DNA of 64,000 bases from Atopsyche davidsoni (lineage: Eukaryota > Arthropoda > Insecta > Trichoptera > Hydrobiosidae), in the NCBI GenBank assembly GCA_022113835.1, contig JAILWY010000025.1, positions 4,898,001-4,962,000 on the forward strand, read 5' to 3'. The notes under the pieces were generated by a model. That model had not been told where the DNA came from, searched no databases, and saw only the letters and a program-made list of their open reading frames with translations. Every line of letters starts with the position of its first letter. Positions within the stretch are counted from its first letter, which is position 1. Of the stretch, positions 55,311-64,000 are shown one piece after another. Both the position numbers and the translations under genes were made by a program.

Positions 55311-56160
55311 ATAGCGGATTCCTAAAATACTAATTTGTGTAAAATTAGATTCGCTTATTTACTACTTTATAACTGAGCATCGCTTACTTTACTAATCACA
55401 TAGTTCTTACTTCTTTGCAATGCGTCTTCTCTGAAGTTTTATTTTTCAGGTGTTACTTTGGAGTCTTAAAGTAATTGCACAAAATATACTAGGGTTTTGA
55501 ATAAAAAATAAATCATCATATTGCCTTTCTTTTATCACATTTAAATCAATGATTTTAACACATTTATATATCATATATATAAACCCTGTCAAGGCATATA
55601 CTTTTCTTAATATTCATGGATATAAAAAAAGCAGAATATTTCAAAGTTTTAATGATAAAACGCAAATTACAAATACATATTGCAAATCGTAGTCATATCG
55701 CACATCAAACATTTAGCTGTCAATTTTATGGTTTTAACTATGTAGGGTTTTTTAGGGGACGCTAACTTAGTGGTTAGATAAGCGTTAGGACTCAAATGCC
55801 AAGCATGACATTTATAATTGATTATTTAACATGAGTTAAATACTTAAAAACAGATTTTTACACTATATAATATAGACAAGTATTTAATTTATTTGTATCT
55901 GAAAATATATGTGAAAATATAACTGAAATATAAAATAAATCGTTACAAATAGGGTACACTTTTTTCAGCACTGTCGAAAAAGTAACGCAACTTTTGTTGA
56001 TTGTATTTGGATCAATAATAACGGAATATAAATAAGTTCAACGAATCGGTTGGAACTCATTATAGCAAATCAAAATTTATTAATTAAAATATAAAATCAA
56101 CGCCTCTCATATTTGATAAAAAAAATTTCATTAATTATTTAATAATCGCATTTCACAATT
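55310..56160. other. AT-rich spacer
   Basis: AT-rich. At 55765-55790 GCTAACTTAGTGGTTAGATA carries an A-box-like TTAGTGGTTAG, possibly a decayed tRNA-derived SINE. No gene supported. Confidence 0.4.
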
Positions 56161-56276
56161 AAAATTCCAACAAGCCAATTAGGGCCATCATAATCGGCAA
56201 AAAAAGGCTCGCTTCGACCTGGCGGAGCGCCCAGTAAGGAAGGAAGCCCGGGAAGGCTCCTGTGCGTCTACCTGCG

Positions 56277-56562
56277 GGGGTATCCAGACTCCTCGGACTG
56301 CAGGGGTACCCGGACCCCTCAGAGTGCAGTGGTACCCGGACCCCTCTGACTGAAGAGGTACCCGGACCTCTCGAACTACAGGGGTACCCGGACCCCTCGG
56401 ACTACAGGGGTACCCGGACTCCTCGGACTGCAGGGATACCTGGACCCCTCGGACAACAGGGGTACCCGGACCCCTTAAACAATGTGGGTACCCGGACCCC
56501 TCAGACTACAGGGGTACCAGGGCTCCTCGGACTGCAGGGGTACCAGCTCCTAGTACCTGCTG
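56277..56562 (+). repeat. 26-bp minisatellite, 11 units
   Basis: Unit GGGGTACCCGGACCCCTCGG + ACTACA. Units start at 56277, 56303, 56329, 56355, 56381, 56407, 56433, 56459, 56485, 56511 and 56537, with exact 26-bp spacing and point changes only. A 115-codon open frame (56262-56609) runs through it. Since 26 leaves remainder 2 modulo 3, successive units are read in rotating frames, giving GYPDPS, GTRTP and VPGPL in turn with a 26-residue superperiod. A translated role is unproven. Confidence 0.92.
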
Positions 56563-56639
56563 CTTCTCGTGCGAGCCGGCAGCCACTCATACCTCCTCGG
56601 TTCATTTAGCTGTCTTTAAATGCAATTAACGGAATTTTT

Positions 56640-56760
56640 TTATTGCTGCCAGCTTTGTCGATTCCCTTGTAAGCCAAGTTGCTAGGCAACGATAGCCATT
56701 TTGTTTTTTAAAAAAAAGGTTGACGCCCCTTTCGCGATGGTGGCGGTCGATTTATGAAAT
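56640..56760. promoter_or_regulatory. GCCAT/ATGGT island next to minisatellite
   Basis: GCAACGATAGCCATTTTG, then GCCCCTTTCGCGATGGTGGC + GG. Short GC-balanced block with the GCCAT core seen in other islands. No coding frame. Confidence 0.25.
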
Positions 56761-56807
56761 TTACAATTGCAACTCGCTGTACTTTCTTTTATCGTATTTA
56801 TTTACTA

Positions 56808-56914
56808 AGCAGCCTGCACACGTTGTCACACAACTGATATTATTATGGCTTTTAAAAAAAAAAAAAAAAATCGCAATTGGCTATCGGTTGTGTTGAGATG
56901 TATGTAGGTAGTTT
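56808..56914. mobile_element. MITE, CTACACACG family, copy 5 (both ends present)
   Basis: Left AGCAGCCTGCACACGTTGTC + ACACAACTGATA. Right on the minus strand AACTACCTACATACATCTCA + ACACAACCGATAGCCAATTG. The interior is a poly-A run. About 107 bp. It lies 15 bp from another copy. Confidence 0.6.
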
Positions 56915-56929
56915 AAAAAAAACTACACA

Positions 56930-57043
56930 CGTAGCAAGACAACCGAAAAAATAATAGTAACTATATTAATATTTTATTATAGTTTTTCTATTCTCTACTT
57001 GCTGTTTGGTTTTCGCTCTTGTCGCTATATGTGAAAGCAGCTT
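56930..57043. mobile_element. MITE, CTACACACG family, copy 6 (both ends present)
   Basis: Left AACTACACACGTAGCAAGAC + AACCGAAA. Right on the minus strand AAGCTGCTTTCACATATAGC + GACAAGAGCGAAAACCAAAC. Immediately follows copy 5, separated only by an A-run. No coding capacity. Confidence 0.55.
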
Positions 57044-57049
57044 GAAAAA

Positions 57050-58005
57050 GCACACTTGTTTATTTTATTATAAAGTTTGTTTAAAATTGATCTAACCTTA
57101 TTATTATTATCTATATAAACAAGTTAACAACACGCCGTCTAGAATTCAATTAATAATGATCTATCTTTGAAAGAAATGTGCGAGCTTCGGAAAGTATTTT
57201 TTATTCCATACTTAGACTTATATATTGTGCCGTTGTACATTTATAACATATATTTTTATCGGATTAGTCGACAAAAGTCTATTTCACAATTACAAGTTTG
57301 AAATAAATAAATTTATTCGATATAAGCCTGACTATATGGAAAGTTTCTCGTTAGAAAAATGTTTGTATAATTAAACATTTACTATCACAGGGAGTTTAAG
57401 CCCACTTATATATTATACACAGTTAGTCAAATTGTAAATATTTAATATTATTTAAGGGGTTTGCAATTTTTAATACATTTTTAAAATATGTGAATTTTTA
57501 GTAAATATTTCTTATCTTGATTTGTTTCACAATTTTCTTCCTAATTATTTTTACTATTTTGTAAATTGACAAATGAATAATCGCCAAAAATTACCAACCT
57601 CTCGACTATTAAAATTCACAATTTATTATTTTAATTAAGTCATTTATATTTCATATAAAGTATCTATTGAAAATTTTTCGAAATTCAGCTTTTTTTTTTA
57701 AATTTAATAATAATCCCATCCCCTACAATTTCACTAAATACGGTCTAAAAATAGACCCAAACATGCTTCATAAAAAATAAATAACAATAAATTAGTAAAT
57801 TATACAAAATTATAATAATAACAATAAATTCTCCAATTAAATAAAATTCGAAGCGATTTGAATGCACATTAACAAAAATGAAAAATGGCTTGATATCTCC
57901 AACACTTAACAATCACGCATAATGATTATCATTAAAATATCAAAGGAAATACCTGTGGGATTTGAATTATCACCTTACATAATCTCTAACTGCAACATAA
58001 TTTTA
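57050..58005. other. AT-rich spacer
   Basis: AT-rich, no supported feature. Confidence 0.5.
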
Positions 58006-58009
58006 ATAT

Positions 58010-58420
58010 AAATACACAATCAGTTCCTATGCCACTGTGTCAGCCCTCGAAAAGCTCGCCTCTCCAGACTGGGCTATAAAATTCCCTTTTTTATGTTTCC
58101 TTAATTAATATGCAAATTTCGATAAAATGCCCGCTTTTGGGAACAATTCGTCTAAAAGAGCCTTGTTTTCGATAAGGAATTTTTAAAAATTACGTGGTTT
58201 CCTATTTAAATTTTCCCATTAACTGGCACCACATTTTAATTACCTTATAGATGCCTGAATTGTACTATAATTAACGCGTAATTAGGAAACCTGTATATTA
58301 TATTCAAATGCTCAAAGTTAGGTTGTTATACCGGTGCTTTAATACGAGTAGAGCCTAGAAGCTAGCGCCTCCTTAAGGCGAAAATAATGGGGTTTTTTTT
58401 GCATTTTTGTAATACTCATA
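58010..58420. promoter_or_regulatory. Candidate developmental enhancer island
   Basis: Contains CTTAATTAATATGCAAATTT (homeodomain plus octamer), two TTCGATAA words (58118 and 58168), TTTAATTACC, AATTAACGCGTAATTAGG and a GC part CTCCAGACTGGGCTATAAAA with a TATA-like ATAAAA. The combination resembles conserved homeodomain/POU-bound enhancers. No coding frame. Confidence 0.4.
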
Positions 58421-58424
58421 CCTC

Positions 58425-60370
58425 TCGACTGATCTATGCAACCAACCAGATCTAATAGAAGGCCGCAAGTGCAGTCATTGATTCTCTCTCAAAAATTGAG
58501 GTCACCAACTTTTTTGATATACTGAAATCAACTCAACTTTTTCAAAATGAAACCAATTTTTAAAATGAATTTTAACATACTGACGTTATATTTTAAGTCT
58601 TAATCACTAAATTAAATAAATATTTTTTTTTATAAATATATTTTTTTAATTTGTAACCTACTTTAATTGTTTAAATATAGCTAAATGAAAAATATTTTTG
58701 CATACCAAACGCATAATGCTAATTACATCTCGGTTGGTCGGAAAATAGTTTTATGACATATTTCTACATTGTAAATCAATATGGTTTTTATAATTATCTA
58801 TTTTATAATTAAGTGAGTCAATTTGTAATTAATTGCGTTGTTATTTCTACAAATGACGAAGCAAATAAGAGATAAGAATCCAGCGATTGTTGAGAGGTAT
58901 TTTGAAATGCAGCCGACGTGGTCAATGCAGTCGCTCTTACTGCCAACTCGACCCAAATACTGTATGGACTCTTAGAATACTTATATTTATCTACAATAGA
59001 CCTCCATTTTTATCTATGTGAAAAACTCATTCATACTTGAAATAATATACAAGTGAATCAAACATGCTAATAAATATTTTAAAGGTATGAAATAATGTAA
59101 CAATGCAACAATAGTCAGAGTTTAAAACAATAGTCTCGTTTTATTCACAGTCTTATTTGTGAGATTTTCAATATTTTTGACAAGTCACAAAGTTATTTTT
59201 TTATTTTAAAAGAAATCAAATAGTTGCAAAAACGTAATTTTTTTTGTATAGTATAAAATTGTAAAAATACCAATTTTATAGATAGAATTTTAAACGCATT
59301 GAATATTTGAGTTCCTTCTAACAATCGTTGCCTTTTGCAATTATACTTTGTTGCTTAAATGTAAAAGGTCCACGAAACCTCACTCTGCTAAATAAATTAT
59401 TTATAAAATATAAATATTATCAAAAACGCTTAAATATTTGTGCCTTTTTAGCTCACCCTGTATACGTTGTTTAAAAAAAGGTGAATGTTTGAGTTCTGTA
59501 GTTGTTCAAATAATTTGGCGGCTAGATGATCTCAGGGTTATTTTCATGGTCAAATATTTTCTTAATTAAATAATATTGTAATATTTTTATTGCAAAATTA
59601 TCTTTTTTAAAGTTTACTTGTTATTTAATGCTGTAAAAATGACCTCCAGAGAGCAATTCTTATACGTCTCTTTAAAAGCTTTTATCTTTAAATATAAGCT
59701 TTCTTCTTTCTCACGCTTGAGAATTTCTATAGGTACTATTTCTGCAAATCCATGGCTTCACTATATTTTTTGGCTCGATTTCAAGGTCTCCTGAAATCAC
59801 AATTTATGGAGAATAAGATTTTATAAGTGATCTTAGTATGTTATTATTTATATTTATATAGTTTATTGAATTATTAAAACTTATATCTAGGTTGTCAATT
59901 TAGATCAGAGAGAGTAAAATTACGCCGTATAAAATGTTTTGTAAATATTTAATTGTTTTTTTATTACTTCAATTTTATTAACAATTTATATAAAGACGTG
60001 TGTTTTCTACCTAATGAAGAGTATTATTTAAGAGTAACATTTCTCAAGGCATATGTTTATTCATACTTGTATTTTAAAAAGACAATTAATTATTCGTTGA
60101 TAAATATATAGATTTAAAGATATAACAGTTGTGATCATACGCATGTTTTATCAATTATCTTAAAATACTATTTTTCGAACTTAAAAAAAAGTTTATTAAT
60201 TAACTTAACATATTAAATATGTGTTTGCATAATATTTCCATTATATTAAGTTCTTATAGCACCAGGTTCGTCAATGTCCACAAACTCGATTGACACTTCC
60301 AAGACGGTTGACAAGATCGGTTGTATCAAAATTGAATAATGTATATCCTAAAAATTTTCGGATATAAAAT
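58425..60370. other. AT-rich desert
   Basis: About 1.9 kb AT-rich with no gene or repeat that I can support. Confidence 0.45.
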
Positions 60371-60376
60371 AAATGA

Positions 60377-60470
<94 letters not shown>
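60377..60470. repeat. (AT)n microsatellite
   Basis: Near-perfect AT dinucleotide repeat of about 94 bp with one TAC interruption. It produces Tyr-Ile repeat frames on both strands, which are artefacts. Confidence 0.97.
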
Positions 60471-60472
<2 letters not shown>

Positions 60473-60479
60473 TTCGTAT

Positions 60480-61945
60480 TCATGTGTTGACGTCTACCGC
60501 ATCACTTGCTTCTGTGATTAAGTTATAACGAATGTCGTCATCTTTATTTATTGTTATGTGCAAACGATAAGTCTCTCGGGCTAAATAGAAATCAAATTAA
60601 TTATAAAGTAATTGTTGTTCTTTGAATTCATAAAGATATGGAAAAACCTAACCGTGTCAATATTTTTAACGACGTTTGAAGTTATTGATGCGTAAAGAAT
60701 TATCGTTTGTTTACTGAAGATGATACAATTTTTTTATTGGAATTTTATTGAGACCAATTTTATTGTTTCGTATTTAATGATTCACGGGTAATATTGCGAA
60801 CAGTGTTTTTTATGTGAACAAGTGGATAAATTTTATTTATTTATATATAGTCAAGTATTAGTCAAACAATTCGATTGAAAGCTTTGTAAGGAATATCGAC
60901 AGAGAGTTTTAGTAGCTCTTGATGAAATTAACTCTATTTCAAATTGTCTATTATTTTAAACTATGCCTACAAAAATCACCTCTAGATTAAATAAAATGAT
61001 AAATTACGCTCATGGTAATTCTATATATGGATTAATAAGAAATCTTATGTAAAAGCTTATCAAGTAAAAAAAAGTCCAAATGATATTATATTTATAAATT
61101 TAAGTCATAGTAATTCGTGTGGTAAAATTTGTTTACAGCTTCTAGAGATAATTTTATTGGTATTATTGTGAAAAACTTGAAGTCGTCATGGAGCTTGTAT
61201 GAAGAAATACTTTTAATATTTGTTTTATTTGGGTTTATTATTAAATATAACTATAAGAAGAAGTCAATAAAAGCAAAAAACATGGTATTTTCTTGCAATT
61301 ATCATAATTAAATTTATGTTTCAGCTCACGAGCTAAAACCCTTTTATGATTGTAAATTTTAAAAATATCCACCAAGTTATAAATATAACTGTTTGGTTTT
61401 TGTACATCATAAAAAAAAATATTTGCATGTATAGAACAAGTTCACGTGGAATTCTCATAAATTGTATTTATAATAGTAAAATAATTATTTAAATCCCTGA
61501 AAAAAAATGCTAATACATTGCAACCCTATCAACTTTTGTTTGCCAGTAAAGTGTAAAAATTCAAACACTCGCGTTATCATATCAATAATATTTAAGATTT
61601 GAATAAGCAGAACTGTAAATGCCATTTTCCACCAATATATCAGAGAATTTACAGACGGGAGATATTTAAATAGGCAGATGATATAAATAAGCAAGTGCAA
61701 GTGTACTCAATTTGTTGTGAGCATATGTTTTTAGTATTCGTAAATATCATCAGTAATTTACATTTGTTTTTCAGGAAAAAGAAAACGAGAGAACACCGAC
61801 ATCAAATTTGTGAAAAAATTACGTCGGTTTGGTAATCTAGCTCTAACTGCTAATCTTACAATCGTTGTAAAAAAAAAAGAGGATGTTATTTTAAAAATAA
61901 CCATTACACTGATTTTCATGGCATTAAAAAAATTACCATACAAAT
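60480..61945. other. AT-rich desert
   Basis: AT-rich; no gene supported. Frames at 61129-61311 and 61485-61700 are compositional. Confidence 0.45.
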
Positions 61946-61949
61946 AGCA

Positions 61950-62110
61950 GGCGCGTACATCACGAGGCAGTCTTAACTGTATGCAAATCGCTTCTGTCAA
62001 AATTAACGTTGCGGATTTCCTTTGCAGCCAGAGCCGGCGGGGGCAAGATGGCCGCCGAGCTGAGATTGCCATCGACACAATGGCCGTGCGAGGGGGTCTG
62101 TTGCGCAAGC
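61950..62110. promoter_or_regulatory. GC-rich island with ATGGCC cores
   Basis: AGAGCCGGCGGGGGCAAGAT + GGCCGCCGAG and CACAATGGCCGTGCGAGG give two ATGGCCG cores 31 bp apart. The minus frame (62108-61758) enters this block, but its remainder is AT-rich filler. Candidate regulatory element. Confidence 0.32.
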
Positions 62111-62244
62111 CTCCATTATTTGGATTTTTAAATTGAGCATTCAGGTACTTGGGTTGTGAAAAAATAGTTCTTGGCAGTTAGTAAGACAAAGGTTGGCCTC
62201 TTTAGCGAGGAGGTTTTTCATGCCAAGCTGAATATATTAGATCG

Positions 62245-62305
62245 CCTCGCGGTTCGGTGGTTGGAATACTTGCTTGTGGACGTGAGGTCTCAGGTTCAAG
62301 TACGC
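62245..62305 (+). repeat. tRNA-derived SINE head, degenerate
   Basis: CGCCTCGCGGTTCGGTGGTT + GGAATACTTGC (A-box region 62252-62263), then GAGGTCTCAGGTTCAAGTAC (B-box-like GGTTCAAGTAC at 62293-62303), with about 38 bp between the boxes. Fits a tRNA-related pol III promoter; not a complete tRNA. Confidence 0.4.
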
Positions 62306-62667
62306 TTTCCAAATTCCAAAATCCTCAAAAAGCCTTTTGAGGCAATTACCTCAATATAAACATGGCTTCTAAACAAAAAAAATAGTCTATTTTTGGGCGT
62401 TGCATTTTATATAGTAATTCTCCAAGTATCTGTAATACAACGAAAATGTTTTAAAACATTACATCAAATTATATTTTTTTTATTAATAAAGCGGATGATT
62501 TATTAAACAAGTCGAAAATATTTTTATTAAATCAACATTCAAAATATTTTATTAAATCGTGGCAGAAATCTTATTCAAAGATTTTTCTTGACTATTCCAA
62601 CTAAAAAACTAATATTTTGTGCCTATTCATACCATCGAACGTGTTTGTTATGAGCGCAATGCAATAA

Positions 62668-62715
62668 GCCCCTGAAGAAGGCCCCAGTATAGAGACAACA
62701 ACGTTGGGCCGTCAA
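62668..62715 (+). repeat. Penelope-like terminal motif, tentative
   Basis: AGCCCCTGAAGAAGGCCCCA, then AACAACGTTGGGCCGTC. A CTGAAGAAGGCCC...GGGCC-type stem with ACGTT resembles the recurring motif at 26370, 35540 and 53850. No coding part is attached. Confidence 0.3.
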
Positions 62716-62759
62716 AAAAGAAACGCGGCATAATACCTAAGAATATTCAAGAGTATCTT

Positions 62760-63080
62760 AGTTGTTGTCACCAAATTCGTCCTTGGAGTGCAAATCCTGC
62801 GTGACGTCACGGCCGAGTACTTCGGACGCCGAGCATCGTCTCGATAACCCACAATTATAAATAATTCTCTGTGATAAACAAACCAAGAATTAACACATAA
62901 TTACTGCCGGCTGTGACTCTTGACCCTTTTTATGTCATTTATTTTATTGGCAAGCGATATCCTAACCGATAACGTAATTATTAATTCATAATGTGCGGCT
63001 GCTCGCTTGACCCCCGGCCCCGTATCGCTCTGCTCGGCCTCGTTCCTGATGCTGCTTCTAAAGCCACAGATCTGGTGCCA
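62760..63080. promoter_or_regulatory. GC-balanced island with CRE palindrome
   Basis: A perfect GTGACGTCAC (62801-62810) is followed by GGCCGAGTACTTCGGACGCC + GAGC. The part at 62995-63080 has CTCGCTTGACCCCCGGCCCC and GCTCGGCCTCGTTCC. Minus frames (63107-62901, 63169-62981) lack domains. Candidate regulatory element. Confidence 0.33.
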
Positions 63081-63089
63081 GATTGACTG

Positions 63090-64000
63090 GTGAAGATCTG
63101 AACACACTCTGACATAAACTTAAATGACCTGAACTCAGCGTCGCTCCACAACAGGTACTTAATTTCCATAAAAAATCTAAAAAAATCTATTTTTTTTCAG
63201 GAGCTTCTTCAGTCTGATGAAACCAGCCACTGCTTCTAATAATGTTGAGTTATTGTCTTTGTTTAAATGTATATGGTATATATAAACTCTTTGTCAATGT
63301 TGAAGGACGCATACACCCTTGAAAAAAAAAATTATTTAAAAAACAAAAATGTTCACATTGTATAAGATAATTAGCTATGTATGGAGTTATTTTTTATATA
63401 ATTTTACTGATTTTTAGTCATAGTTTGATGTTTGCAAGTTTCATTCCTTTAAGGCTCTAAATATTTTGATATTATCTAAATGAGTTGGAAACAAAATTAA
63501 AATATAATGCATAACAACTCAAAGCCTAACAGTTTTAAAATGTAATCGAAAAGTGTATGATAATCAAGTTTTTGAGATATCTAAAATTTCCTTACAATTA
63601 AAAAATGCCAAATCACGTAAATAATAATTATAAATACGCTCATTCATTTTGGTTGTTTTTTTAACAATTATTTGATAAATAATTATTATTACATACTTGC
63701 AATTAACGGTTAAATTTAACAGTAAGATATCGTTTACTTAAATTTGATAAAAAAAGGCTATAAAATAATATCATAAAAGATTATTTTTAATTGGAAAAAT
63801 TGAAACGAAATATTGAAGCTATATTTAATTATAATCAACGGAAAAAATAACAAATGTAAATTTGAACAATTGTACTCCTACAATATTTTTGAGGTTTTCT
63901 TTAACTTGTTTATTTTGCTTGAAAATTTTATTTTAATTAAACAAACATTATAAATATAAACTTTTATACAAAAAATATTGAATTTCTATTATTCCTAATG
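63090..64000. other. AT-rich spacer to window end
   Basis: TTTTTTTCAGGAGCTTC near 63195 resembles a 3' splice site, but no exon can be supported after it. The rest is AT-rich. Confidence 0.4.

Noticed and set aside
60271..60521. Open frames on both strands with Tyr-Ile repeats
   Set aside because: They are direct translations of the (AT)n microsatellite.
63190..63250. Splice acceptor TTTTTTTCAG followed by an exon
   Set aside because: The downstream frame closes quickly and has no similarity that I recognise; pyrimidine-AG is common in AT-rich DNA.
1..64000. CRISPR arrays, bacterial operons, phage or viral genomes
   Set aside because: No regular short spacer-repeat arrays, no ribosome-binding-site-led gene runs and no viral polymerase or capsid frames were seen.

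Overview
This is AT-rich eukaryotic nuclear DNA, most likely from an insect (a moth- or butterfly-like genome would fit, but no host gene is present to prove it). I see no bacterial-style genes, no intact host coding gene and no canonical tRNA, rRNA or known microRNA. Almost every open reading frame is short, AT-driven and unsupported. The window reads as a gene desert (intergenic or a very long intron) built from three things: AT-rich filler, a few dozen short GC-rich islands of 100-300 bp, and many decayed transposable elements.

The clearest coding relic is a broken mauritiana-type (Mos1-like) mariner transposase at about 9590-10497. It keeps the D..D34D catalytic residues, but has lost its N-terminus and carries a stop and at least three frameshifts. 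It is fused at its 5' side to the 3' end of another repeat, whose second copy lies at 40470-40805. That repeat belongs to a group of at least eight dispersed fragments (near 1.2, 9.4, 10.9, 27.5, 30.9, 35.9, 40.6, 42.4 and 54.9 kb). Each encodes only the last ~45 codons of an RTE-like non-LTR retrotransposon reverse transcriptase. A second LINE clade, with a C-terminal CCHC knuckle, left a fragment at 46642-47100.

Non-autonomous elements are abundant. Two 430-490 bp hAT elements (1875-2359 and 27580-28007) have perfect 8-bp target duplications of Buster type. A pogo/Tigger-like MITE lies at 49446-49723 and a Tc1/mariner-like MITE at 38941-39147. A further MITE family, which I cannot name, has ends like CTACACACGCTGCGACACAA and about a dozen full or half copies. 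The most unusual object is a ~616-bp foldback element at 29785-30400. It has a 15-bp target duplication and carries two tRNA-like sequences in opposite orientation. A shortened relative with its own 14-bp duplication lies at 26918-27111.

Several large hairpins (18379, 26313, 35462, 53799) and tandem repeats (26-bp minisatellite at 56277, 22-bp at 15658, 9-bp at 28594 and 42721, (AT)n at 60377) complete the repeat content. The GC-rich islands often contain ATGGC/GCCAT cores, TAATTA-type homeodomain sites, octamers or CRE palindromes. They are the best candidates for conserved cis-regulatory elements, which would make this the regulatory desert of a developmental gene; that is inference and needs cross-species alignment.
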